Shown: piece by piece, positions 11,699 to 21,742 of the stretch
Layout of the letters: each line of letters opens with the position of its first letter
Numbering within the stretch: the stretch's first letter is position 1
From: Guillardia theta CCMP2712
Lineage: Eukaryota; Cryptophyceae; Pyrenomonadales; Geminigeraceae
Length of the DNA: 64,000 nucleotides
Direction of reading: 5' to 3'
Assembly: GCF_000315625.1 (NCBI RefSeq)
Contig: NW_005434636.1
Location: 455,298-519,297 of the forward strand
Made by a program: the position numbers and the translations under genes
The notes under the pieces: generated by a model
What the model was told of the DNA's origin: nothing
Databases searched by the model: none
Seen by the model: the letters and a program-made list of their open reading frames with translations, nothing else

Positions 11699-13869
11699 AT
11701 GGGGCTGTATGAGGGTCTTAAAAAAGAAAAGTTTGTGGCTCTCGTTTCATCTAAGTTCCCGCCATTACAGACCTGCTATGGTTTCGCCAGACTAACATAC
11801 TATAACATGCCGAGGAAGAGAAAACGAATTACAGATGATTCAGACAACGGTCAAGAAATAAGTTATTCAAAACCATTCACGAGAGTCGTCAAATGTGGGT
11901 TATACTCGAGACTCAAGGTAGAGAACAGATCGATTTTAGACGTGATCGACAGATGGGTATTACATATCAGTCAGATCACATTAAGAGGCAGTATGATATT
12001 CAACTGTTTTCTGATATGGGGCAGGGATACAGGGAATTTACGATATGTAGTAGATGAAATCAAGAGAGCCAAATCGACCTTTTTCTGGAATGTTTTTACA
12101 CTTGGAATGGAACAACATAGCCGTACAGATAACAAGTATCCAACTCTACAACGTTTCTGGTCAGAGAAAAGACATCTTTTCGTTGATTTATGTAGAATTC
12201 GAGGAGACTCGCAAGCTATTGTATTCGCTGCAAATCAATATGGAACGAATTTCTACCAAGACCTGAAAGCAAATTTTACAAACCGATTGGAAAAGTTCAT
12301 TGCCGAATTCTGCAAAGGAGAGTTACATATTAACCATCAGCAAGAAATCGAAGACGTGAAGAATGTATTGTTTCAAAGGAAAGATTACGAGTTGAAGACA
12401 GAAGTGTTTAACAGGAATAATTCACAGCAGATAGGAACCTTCATCGACCATATGAAACAACTAATTGGATTATCGGGGGACGAAGATCTTTTTAGTTTCA
12501 AATATGACAAATTTGATCATAGGTTGCAGAAAAATCTGTTTGAGATAATCGAGACACACATGTTCATGTTGAAGTTCTTCGAAGATCGTGGTCTCTCGAA
12601 AAAAACATTCAAGGCAGCACCAATGTCGAAATTCGGCAGAAAACATCTAACAATCGATAATGATGTGATGTATTACATTTTGAAAGAAGCGAACAGTTTG
12701 AAACCGGGAGAAGATTACAAATCGTTCATGAGAATAGATCAAACTTTGGATAACTCTAAGAATTTCAGAAGGATTTTCGACTGTTCGAATCTGTTCAGAG
12801 ATCAGAGAGAGGAGATTACAAGTATCACGACAGACGGTGTATCGGTTTGTTTTCGATTCACGTTGATTATCAAAACAATCGATGGACTCGAACAGGAACC
12901 TTCATTGCGCACTACCAAATGGCTTGCCGATAGAAAAAGGGCTGAACGGAAATCGGCGAAGAAGATATCAATATCATACAAAGTATTACATGAAAATTCA
13001 GAATACCAAAGAGAGATCGAAGAATGTAAAAAATTGCCCAAGGGTAATTGCGATCGACCCTGGGAGGAGCGTCATTATATCGGCCGTCGAACAATTCAGA
13101 GATGATCAACAAATAATCAGAAAAAGATTTCAGTTTTCGAGAAAACAATATTATCACGAGTCACATCTGAATCGCAATAAAAAGAAAAGAAAGACGTGGG
13201 ATCAAGATATTCAATCGACATTGCACTATCTCAAGGGGTTCTCGAGTAAGTCTGGCGGCAGTCTATCAAGATTCGAAGACTATCTTCTTGCAGTTACAAG
13301 TCATTGGGAGGAGTTAACTTCGCATTATTCAAAGCGAAAATACGCCAGGATGAAATTCGACATCTACATTTCGAAACGAAAGTCAGTCGACAGGTTTATC
13401 CGTACAATGAAAGGAAAGGGAGAAATAGAACCTGTTATCGCATATGGAAATGCAAGGTTCCCGTCTACAGGACGTCGAGGAGAAAGGCCTGTACCGGTCA
13501 GGTGGATAAGAAGAAGATTCGAGAATCACTACAGAGTCGTAGATGTTGACGAATACCGTACTACCAAGTGCTGTAACGATTGTGGTTCTGAGCTCGATGT
13601 GCTTCGACGGATTGAAAATACAGGGAAAGAACCAGACGAGACCTGTAGGTTGAAAACAAGGAAAAGTGAAGTACGAGGATTGAAATTTTGCAGATCATCG
13701 AGGTAATGTCAAGTTTTGTATACTCCTGTAATTCACCTTTTCATCTAACTGTTATCGTGACAGCTGTAAAGGAAAGCCGATCAAATCCAGGGACTTGAAT
13801 GCTGCACTGAATATACTCACTTGTTTCAATGTGTTTCCTGAAAGACCGAATCACCTACGTCGCCCCTGA
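11699..13869 (+). CDS. Fanzor (eukaryotic TnpB homologue) RNA-guided nuclease, with an unresolved frame break
   Basis: Fanzors are transposon-derived RuvC-like endonucleases directed to DNA by an RNA encoded beside the gene. RuvC-I is AIDPG (Asp codon 13056-13058). The zinc ribbon is KCCNDCG (13566-13586) with third and fourth Cys at 13689-13691 and 13765-13767. RuvC-III is RDLNAALNI (Asp codon 13792-13794). A phase-perfect 61-nt GT-AG intron (13703-13763) falls just before the fourth Cys. The likely start is ATG 11807, giving an NLS-like PRKRKR at once; ATG 11699 is 2 nt past the flanking duplication. The N-terminal half is one frame and the RuvC half is the next. A single-base shift in an A6 run (13028-13033) gives about 666 aa, and a 34-nt intron (12862-12895) gives about 655 aa. 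The coding region is much more A-rich than its neighbours. Confidence 0.88.
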
Positions 13870-14351
13870 GGTGAATTCAATGATTGTTGTCGCCCCCTCC
13901 CTACCCAGACTGCGTCCCTCGGGACTCGATGCCTAATTCCCTGCCTGCCTGCCTGCCCGGTGCATGCCTCCATTATGATCCGATGTTTACGACATGTGAT
14001 CATTGAAGTGACTGACTGGCATCATTTGGTAGGATTCATGTAAGGCTCCAACAACATCCGAAGACAATTTGGCAAAAAAAACAACTGCCGTTGTATGACG
14101 GAGAGTCGCGGCTCTCAATCATACGACGGCAGTTCTGTGCGAAAACTTAGTTCGTCGTCACATCATGTCACATCATGAGGGAGAGTACCCGTGGTAGATA
14201 GATTCGTGGCGTTTATCTATTAGGAATAGGCAATCGGGTTCAATAAAAGGAAATGGCAGGGGTGGGGTGAGGTACCCACCCCATCATTGATTGGTCTAGT
14301 GGGGGTATCGGAGGGTGCTCTTGTTAAGAGCGGGGGTCCTCAACTGCCGCA
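13870..14351. other. Fanzor downstream flank
   Basis: Non-coding. It holds GCCT-type short repeats near 13,940-13,960, a strong hairpin at 14083-14134 (separate entry), a doubled TCACATCATG at about 14,158-14,177, and a G/C-rich tract leading to the next start codon. This is where a Fanzor guide-RNA scaffold would be expected. Confidence 0.5.
14083..14134 (+). ncRNA. 52-nt hairpin, candidate Fanzor guide-RNA scaffold
   Basis: Arms 14083-14098 and 14119-14134 pair over 16 positions, with one position that would be a G-U wobble in RNA. After a 2x2 internal loop an inner stem pairs 14101-14107 with 14110-14116, including one wobble. It lies about 210 nt after the Fanzor stop codon. In TnpB and Fanzor loci the guide RNA comes from the gene's 3' region, which makes this a natural candidate. 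It could equally be a transposon-end hairpin or a transcription end signal. Confidence 0.35.
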
Positions 14352-16040
14352 ATGCGCGGGGTGGCGATGGTGTCGATAGGGATGCTGATTGCGATAGAGG
14401 TTGGAGGTTTCATGGCACTTGCTGCAGCCACTGCCAGTCATGCGTCCCCTCTGTTCCTCGCTCCACCTTCGTCACCTCCGTTCAAAGCTCATAATGGCTT
14501 CAATTTCCGGGAGAGAATGCTGAAACATCCGCTTTACAGCGCGTGCAAAACTGAGGGTGGAGAAGATTCTTCAAAGAGATTCCTGGGTTCGAGGAGGCTT
14601 GCACTGATTCGAAATGGCTTCAGAAAAGGGACCATGCCCCTGGACCCGCAGGTTCGTTTCCTGGGATCGAGAAGACTTGCCTTTATCATTCGAAACCTTT
14701 TGAAACCGCAGTACATCGACGCTGTCAGAGAGAATCAGACAGGGCGAATTGCGTTGGCATCGAAGGAATTTGAGGTTCAAATGGTCGAACTCAAGAAGGA
14801 CACTGAAATTGAAGATCAGACATCTGTTCAGATACTTGAAGCACCCCCGGACATAGTGCGCTCCTTCTCATTGGGAGGGGAGCATAAGTTCCAGCAAGCA
14901 AGGGAAGAGATTTACAGCCTAGCTATTCCCGTGTTCCTGGAACAGATTTCAAAGCTTGAAGAGGTTTCTTCGTGCGATGAAGTGAAAGGGCCGCTAGACA
15001 ACACAACATCCGAAGTCTATCTGGCATGGAGATGGGGCAGCAAGGATGTGTCAACCAAGATTGTCATATCTCATGATTTCCCTTCAGGATTTAGAGTTTC
15101 AACTTCAGACCATAAATTGCTTGCAGTGTCAGGGAGTTTCGTCTTCAGCCAGCAGCAGCATGGCTCATGTGCTTTGCGTTACAACTTGGACGTGGAGCAC
15201 GAGGTGACCTTGCCTCTCAACGAGTCTGCAGTTGCAGCGGCCCTGAAGCGATCGTGTACGGAGATAGCGCAGAGGAGAACTAAGACTCAACAACCAGACG
15301 CCGAGCTCCAAGTCCAGCCTTCCGTCGAAGGATCGCGTTCTCCATCCAAACCATCACCACCGAAGAGCACGAAGCATGGCGCGCACCATGACTCAGAGGC
15401 CATGTCCGTCTCAAGATCTATGACTGTACATGCACCATCCACGATATGTTTTCAGATTGCTTCTGATGTACACAGCTATCCTGAGTATCACCTCTCCGTT
15501 GCCGTGCGAAGTGATTGATGCAAGTGACAGGTGGGTTCCTGCAGTCAAGAACGTCAAGGTTCTATCAACCCTGGACGAGGTGAAGATAGGTCTTTCATCC
15601 ATGGCAATGAGAAGATAGCAGGGCAAGGCGTCTCAAGCCGAGCTCACTTTCTCGGCTCTTGGATACAGCCTGTCGTACATGGTGGACTACGATTTAGGGT
15701 GAGAGGACCCAGCAGTGCCAGTTGGCAAGGATGACCAGGGTCTGTAGCAACTCGCCGCACGCGTTCAGCTGGGACTCATTTGGGAACGGCCCGGGATCAA
15801 TCGAGGTGGCCGTGTGACCTTGAGGTCTCTGTGCTGAAACAGTTGCAGGGCTCGTATGGCTTCGAGAGCCTGGGAGAGAACACGACGAAGATACACTACA
15901 AGCTGACCATTGACCCCGGGATGAAGGTTTGAAAGATTGCCAGAGGTTGAGGCATGGTGACATCTCGAAAGGTACCGCACTTTATCAAGAGCACATTGAT
16001 GAATACGATTGCACACTCAGCCCTCCAGGTGGATATCTAG
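14352..16040 (+). CDS. SRPBCC/polyketide-cyclase (COQ10-like) domain protein with an N-terminal leader
   Basis: Six exons fit in phase: 14352-15484, 15531-15579, 15622-15698, 15769-15805, 15849-15926 (or from 15843) and 15972-16040, giving about 480 aa. The last 150 residues form a START/SRPBCC fold: VHAPSTICFQIASDVHSYPE, then WVPAVKNVKVL, SQAELTFSALGYSLSYMVDY, GSYGFESLG, HYKLTIDPG, and a final helix beginning VPHFIKS. These folds bind lipids or other hydrophobic ligands; many plastid and mitochondrial members exist. The first 25 residues are hydrophobic and signal-like, and the next 60 are basic and Ser/Pro-rich, so plastid targeting is plausible but inferred. FLGSRRLA occurs twice about 29 residues apart (near residues 77 and 106). 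A middle domain of about 180 aa is not recognised. ATG 14352 is the first start after the Fanzor flank. Confidence 0.8.
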
Positions 16041-16306
16041 CACATGCATTTCATTCCTTGATCCATTGTGGATACTCAGGGGCTAGCGAATCGAATCAAA
16101 GACGTTGAAGGGTCCCCAGGTAACCCTCCTCCCTATTTCTTTTGTGCGAGCAGCTATCAGAGATGCTCTCCTAGATTTGCGCGTGTTCCCTGACAAGAGA
16201 ACTTGTTGTACAGGGGGCAAAAAGTGGTTCTAGATGTATGAATGTAGCTTATCATTGTATCCTCATATTCTTTTTATACAGTTTATTCTTTCACCCGCGC
16301 TTTGTG

Positions 16307-17581
16307 TCATTGTAAGTCCCATGACCGGGAGATGTGATCTTTCGAGATCGTCTCAATGTTTCTTCTATTGCCAGAGAGAAAACAGCCTGAGAGATTGATG
16401 GAGGGTCGTGGCCTTGTCTTGGTCTCCCTGTCTGAGATGCGATGGTGTTTCATGTAAGGAAGGTCCCATCCCTCGACTAGAATGCCGATCAGATTCTTAA
16501 ACAGGTTCGTCTCCTCGATGTCTCCTGCTGCTGACCCCTTCACATAAATTCCTGCGCCGTTACAACCATGCACCCTGCAGAACCATGTTAGACAAGACGA
16601 CGACAGGAAGTTGTAGACAGAGAATGAAGGGATGTACCATGATTCATTGATTGTCAGTTTCGTCGCTTTACTCTTGCTTCCATTGACGAATATGCCGTAA
16701 GTTCCTGCTTTGATGTTGCATTGCCCGACTTCGCAGTGACTCCCGGCGGTTGCCAGCACGGAGATATACTTGCCATGCACAACTGAATTCAAGAGCTGAT
16801 TCCCGCGGCCATAGAAAATGATCGAAGGAGACTTTTGGTACCTCTGTCTCTGGCTGGCCTGATGCACAAACATAGAGTCCCTGATCACCCCGTTTCCTTT
16901 GAACGATACACATGCGGTTTCAAAATCACAATTTTCGACTAGGCAGCTACTGTCTTCTGCAGACAAGATACCTCCATCTCCCTTGATATCACAATTTCGG
17001 ATGATTGTGCCGTGATGTTGGCTGTGAAAGGAATATTCTACATTACTCGATTCAGCGGCTCCAGCATGACTGTTCCCAATGGTGACATTGTTGACCTCAA
17101 TGTCGTTACCGAGTGTTTGTAGGTTCTCGAGGACGACACTCTTCCTGTTAAGACCAATGATAACTGTGTTGGCCTTTATTTTCCAGCTCCCTGAGTAGTA
17201 ACCTGGGTGAAGTAGAAGTACACACTCTTGTTGACATCGAGTCATGGCATCCAAGAGCCCCTCGGTGCCTCCTCGGACTTCAACATATCGCCTTCCTTCA
17301 AATATATTCAACTTGAAATATTCCAAACATTGCCGTCTTGATGAAACGATCTCTCCTTCTCCTTCTCCTCCTCCCCCCCCCACTCGGCTTTCGCAATCCT
17401 CGGTCACCCACAGACTGCTGCTACGTCGTAGCCCGCACTCAAGGCATTTTCTCCTCCATAGCTCTTCCCCATCGCAAATCATCCTCATTCTTTGGCATGA
17501 ACATGCAAAAAGGAGCACATCTACCATGTTGCACTGCTCCATCACCTTCCCCAGCGCGTCATCGTCGAGGACCTCGAACAT
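16307..17581 (-). CDS. F-box plus right-handed beta-helix protein (FBXO11-like architecture)
   Basis: The N-terminal 60 residues (MFEVLDDDALGKVMEQCNM, then LLFACSCQRMR and LWRRKC) look like an F-box, the Skp1-binding part of SCF ubiquitin ligases. After a Gly/Glu-rich linker come repeated short beta strands typical of a pectate-lyase-like parallel beta helix: NTVIIGLN, TIIRNCDIKG, SCLVENCDFE, CEVGQCNIKAGTYGIFV and GAGIYVKG. FBXO11-type proteins use such a helix for substrate binding. A 63-nt GT-AG intron keeps the frame and would be read through as a hydrophobic insert. The first ATG is 17581; the frame is open upstream with a basic stretch (RKRTRLFEHPR), and a GTAAGT donor near 17,670 suggests an upstream exon, so the N-terminus may be longer. 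Substrate unknown. Confidence 0.75.
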   Translation of the reverse strand: MFEVLDDDALGKVMEQCNMVDVLLFACSCQRMRMICDGEELWRRKCLECGLRRSSSLWVTEDCESRVGGGGGEGEGEIVSSRRQCLEYFKLNIFEGRRYVEVRGGTEGLLDAMTRCQQECVLLLHPGYYSGSWKIKANTVIIGLNRKSVVLENLQTLGNDIEVNNVTIGNSHAGAAESSNVEYSFHSQHHGTIIRNCDIKGDGGILSAEDSSCLVENCDFETACVSFKGNGVIRDSMFVHQASQRQRYQKSPSIIFYGRGNQLLNSVVHGKYISVLATAGSHCEVGQCNIKAGTYGIFVNGSKSKATKLTINESWYIPSFSVYNFLSSSCLTWFCRVHGCNGAGIYVKGSAAGDIEETNLFKNLIGILVEGWDLPYMKHHRISDRETKTRPRPSINLSGCFLSGNRRNIETISKDHISRSWDLQ

Positions 17582-18435
17582 GGCGTTAGCAAAATCCACA
17601 CGGGGGTGTTCAAAGAGGCGTGTACGTTTCCTTAGAGGGTCTCTATAGTCAATACAAAATAGTTACTTACCATGTCTATAGTCAATTCAAAATTGAGCAG
17701 TGAGAGATGAGGGAAAAGTATAAGGGATAGAGAGGAGGAGGGGAGATGAAGACGAAGGAAGTGGAGGAGGAACAAGACAACCTAACCATTACCAAAAGTT
17801 GGGATGCTATCGGGAATATGAGCTCCTTGCACCGCGTGCATACATATATTTGATCGTTGTCGAACAACAATGCGATTGATCGTTTCTTCAAGGCAATGCA
17901 AGGCTGTTGATGTGTTTCATTTGTGATTGGGATACGACTTGTGCTGATTGAGGCAAACGGATTGATACGCAGGTAGAAATAGATGCTAAGAAACACAAGG
18001 TTGTTGCGATCCAATGGGGCTTCAAGGTCCTACTCAAACTATTTTGAAGGAATGAAATCATATGTATACTTTATTCTTGTGCGGATGGTTTGCGGACGAA
18101 CACATAAATCACATCGACTGAGGATCTCTCTTGGATCTGAGGAGGTTGAGTTCATTTGACCCATCTCCCATATCAGCACTAAGCCCGGTTGTCGATGCCC
18201 AAGTTACCAGCCTGCTCCTCTCTTGTCTGGTGGCAAACCCCCAAGATCCCCCCCGTCCTGGTCCGGCGCTGCGGTGTAACTTCAGGTCAACTAACAGAAT
18301 CAGAGGCGTAGATATTATTCTTGGTCTTTCTTGTAGGCTCAAATACGACGACCCTGGTACATCAGGTTGGTGGACGGGGTGGTGGTCGCCGCCCGTGCTG
18401 AAACTCATCATCAGTACGAGGACAATCAGGAGGAC
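17582..18435. other. intergenic, no complete gene seen
   Basis: Probably holds the 5' exon or promoter of the F-box gene near 17,640-17,680. The rest has no convincing coding signal. The RWP-RK array flank starts near 18,440, where a block similar to 20,263-20,400 begins. Confidence 0.4.
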
Positions 18436-18682
18436 TCATGCAGTTTCAGGCGCATGTCCCTCTGACCCTGCCAGCAGCAGGAGCGGTGGGAGGTGGGGTA
18501 GGGGTAGCGGAATCTATCTTGTCGACCTCGAAAGGACCGAACACAGGGATACGGGGGTAGTGGACTGAAGTTGACAGAAGAAAAGGGGGTAGGGGGTGTT
18601 TGGTACTCCCCCCACTACACCTACTTACACGAAACGAAAACCCTCGGGCAACAAGATCCCCCTTCCTCGCACAGCGACTAAC

Positions 18683-19127
18683 ATGCTCTCTGCCGTCCGC
18701 GTCTTCCCCAGACGAAAAGCCCTCCATGGCGCCCTCCTCTTCTACAAGGGTAGCCGAGGCGTCAACCTCAAGCTCTCTACCATCCAAGCCCTCTTCCACC
18801 TCCCGCAGACTAAGGCTGCCGCCTCCCTGGTACCGATGCTGCCCTGTGTCTGACGAGGTAGCTCTGACTGGTCTACAGGGGCTGTCTCTGACGGCGTTCA
18901 AGAGCGCGCGCCGGCGGCTCGGCATCTCCCGATGGCCGTACGAGCGGAAGGCGTCTGGCGACAAGAAGATCGCTGCTGCACAGCGGAAGCCACGGCGGGG
19001 ACGGGACTCGGGGAGGACGGGGACGGGAGGGAGACAAGACGAAGACGTAGAGGACGGGACGGGGCCGCTGGATCCGGAGTGGATCGCATGGTACATGACG
19101 ACGAGCGAGGACGGGGGGCTATCATGA
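18683..19127 (+). CDS. RWP-RK domain protein, copy 1
   Basis: RWP-RK proteins are DNA-binding regulators of nitrogen response and of sexual or gamete programmes in plants and algae. Exons 18683-18829 and 18879-19127 encode 131 aa. The domain spans about residues 27-80: LKLSTIQALFHLPQ, then after the intron GLSLTAFKSARRRLGI and RWPYERK (residues 67-73). The 49-nt intron splits the domain after Leu49. The tail is Arg/Gly-rich then acidic and ends PEWIAWYM-type. This copy starts MLSAV where all others start MPPAV, and has Lys at residue 44. There is no room for other domains, so it is a minimal RWP-RK protein. It may act as a stand-alone regulator or as a competitor of larger ones; this is inference. 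Confidence 0.88.
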
Positions 19128-20262
19128 GGAGGAGGAAGGGGGGGCAGAGAACAGATGCAAGTGGAAGGGAGGGTAGCCCCACATGCTGTCTAGAGAGAAA
19201 TCTTATTTGTAACATTATGCAATCATAGCATGAGAAGAGCATTGTGTTGAATACCACGAGGAGACATTGGAACATACAAACTTCGAGTGTAACTTAGATC
19301 ACCAGAACAAAAAGAAGGCTCGGCTTAGAAGGCAGACCGACTGCTAGTTGTTGGGGCCAAACCTTCATGCTCATATAAATCTTGAATGCATCTGTCGTCT
19401 GTCGTTAGCCGTCTTTCACGTTGACTAAGGATCTTCCACCTGAGGCTCTCGGGCCTCCGCACTCATACCTGGACCGGGCTGGTTCGGGATTCCACCATGA
19501 CTCACTGACCCGCTCAACCAAAGATCTCGTCATGGTGCAAGCTATACCATTCATCACCTGCTCAAGGCCCTTTCTTCCCTTCACTGCAGGTACGGATGGT
19601 CCTCTTCATGCTGACGCTTTGCAGGTTCTACCAGGTACTGCAGATCACAATGGAGCCACACTGACAGCAGGGAGGGAGGGATGCGCTCAAGAGGAGGTGC
19701 ATGGAGACCCCTGCGTTTCGCTGTTTGCGTGCTCGCCTGTTTCGGCAGCATCGAGCTCGGAGGTGTCTTTCCGCCCTTCTGCAGGAGACGTGCGCTACTA
19801 CTTGTTCTCCAACTCTTTATCCTACTTGTTGTGTGTGCATTCACTCCTGTGGTTGGTGTAGGGGTTTGAGCTGCCTCCTCTCATGTCCATGTGTGCATCT
19901 GGGGCGGATTTGTCTAGCCTACTTGCAGGCTACCTCCAATGCTGTACTCATCTTGTGACTGTCAGCTTTCACATTTTCACTTATCTTTGACCGTCAGGTT
20001 TAAACGTTTGTAGGCGCATTAACGATGACCCTGGCATATAAAATACCCTTTCCCTGACTAGTAAAAATGCCATTTCCCACTGTTGGCTTTCGAGGATATA
20101 TAACCTCTTGACTCTGAATAGACTTGCATGTGCAACCTCTCGGCGCTGGCGTGTCCGCCCAGAAGGATGAAGGGACTCCCCGGACGTTGCAGGGTCAGTG
20201 CGGCGTACTAAACTTGTGACCTCTTGCCATGCCGATCCCCAACACTGGCAAGTTCGCTGCCA
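19128..20262. other. spacer between RWP-RK copies 1 and 2
   Basis: Not part of the repeated unit: I find no second copy of it in the window. Short ORFs have no recognisable domain. No RNA gene was seen. Confidence 0.4.
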
Positions 20263-20460
20263 TCAGGCGCATTTCCCTCTGACCCTACCAGCAGGAGCGG
20301 TGGGAGATGGGGGACCTAACACACAGATAAGGGGGTAGTGGACTGAAGTTGACAGAAGAAAAGGGGGTAGGGGGTGTTTGGTACTCCCCCCAAAACTACT
20401 TATTAAACGAAACGAAAACCCTCGGGCAACAAGATCCCCCTTCCTCGCACAGCGACTAAC

Positions 20461-20905
20461 ATGCCCCCTGCCGTCCGCGTCTTCCCCAGACGAAAAGCCC
20501 TCCATGGCGCCCTCCTCTTCTACAAGGGTAGCCGAGGCGTCAACCTCAAGCTCTCTACCATCCAAGCCCTCTTCCACCTCCCGCAGACTAAGGCTGCCGC
20601 CTCCCTGGTACCGATGCTGCCCTGTGTCTGACGAGGTAGCTCTGACTGGTCTACAGGGGCTGTCTCTGACGGCGTTCAAGAGCGCGCGCCGGCGGCTCGG
20701 CATCTCCCGATGGCCGTACGAGCGGAAGGCGTCTGGCGACAAGAAGATCGCTGCTGCACAGCGGAAGCCACGGCGGGGACGGGACTCGGGGAGGACGGGG
20801 ACGGGAGGGAGACAAGACGAAGACGTAGAGGACGGGACGGGGCCGCTGGATCCGGAGTGGATCGCATGGTACATGACGACGAGCGAGGACGGGGGGCTAT
20901 CATGA
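20461..20905 (+). CDS. RWP-RK domain protein, copy 2
   Basis: Exons 20461-20607 and 20657-20905, 131 aa. Apart from the MPPAV start the protein matches copy 1, including Lys44. About 140 nt of upstream flank (from 20,263) resembles that of copy 1 (from about 18,440), so copies 1 and 2 share one promoter type that the later copies lack. Confidence 0.88.
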
Positions 20906-21643
20906 GGAGGAGGAAGGCGGGGAAGGAGGAAGGGAAGGAGGATACGATGGTGTAGAGTAATGATGTTTGTAACATTATGCAATCATAGCATGAAGGAGTC
21001 GGCTGAATGAATAACGCAAACATTCTTCTCGCATAGAGGAGACAATGGAACGCTTGATTGCATCTCAGAGTTGTGCAGGATTCTTGAAAGCTTAATCTCA
21101 GAGAAAGCAGCAGCTGAAAACCATAAAAGCCGATCGACCCACGGACTAGGTTGCAATCTGGACACTGAAGTGAGGACTGGCTAGGCTATTACCATGAGCA
21201 CGTCGCGATCCAGGATTGAACAAAGACGAATCTATCCCACCCTATCACGGCTGATTCTTGCATCAGGTAGGATGTACCTGTTAGCTGCATAATGATCGGC
21301 TTCCCCCCCCCTCCCCCCCCGCTCTTGATGCTCAATTAGATGTTGAACGCGTGTCGTCACTGGTGCCTACCTGTCGTAGAAGGAACTCTTGCCCAGGATA
21401 CACTGCATGGTAGTAGGAAGTAGGTATTCTGCTCCGACCTTGAGTGACACAAGGAGCAGCGGAGAGGACAACCCATCGGTCTTGAAATTTAGTTCATGAC
21501 AGAAACGGTCCCTTCGAATCCTTCGGCAGTTTCAACAAGTGAATCAGATTCCTAGATTATGTATGTCTCAGATTCCGAGATCCAAGTCCTAGATTAGCAT
21601 ATCATGTCTTTCGCATGCATTCTCACCATGGGCATCTATCAAT

Positions 21644-21742
21644 CCCCAGACGAAAAGCCCTCCATGGCGCCCTCCTCTTCTAGAAGGGTAGCCGAGGAGT
21701 CAACCTCAAGCTCTCTACCATCCAAGCCCTCTTCCACCTCCC
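21644..21742 (+). pseudogene. RWP-RK exon 1 fragment
   Basis: Matches most of exon 1 (from the CCCCAGACG stretch to the exon end, minus a few bases) but has no start codon, and TACAAGG has become TAGAAGG. It is embedded in spacer sequence that is itself locally doubled: the block around AATCAGATTCCTAGATT occurs near 21,541 and again near 21,838. Confidence 0.85.

Larger units (their letters stand above)
11697..14340 (+). mobile_element. candidate Fanzor-bearing element, limits unproven
   Basis: Fanzors usually travel in transposons. The A-rich composition begins right after the duplicated block (11696), and normal coding sequence resumes at 14352. I could not identify terminal inverted repeats or a target-site duplication, so these limits are outer bounds. 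No separate transposase is present, so the element would be non-autonomous or a domesticated remnant. Confidence 0.35.

Noticed and set aside
20263-20982. Long minus-strand ORFs repeated at each array unit
   Set aside because: Antisense of the RWP-RK exons. The + strand reading gives a real domain with an intron placed in phase, while the minus reading has none.
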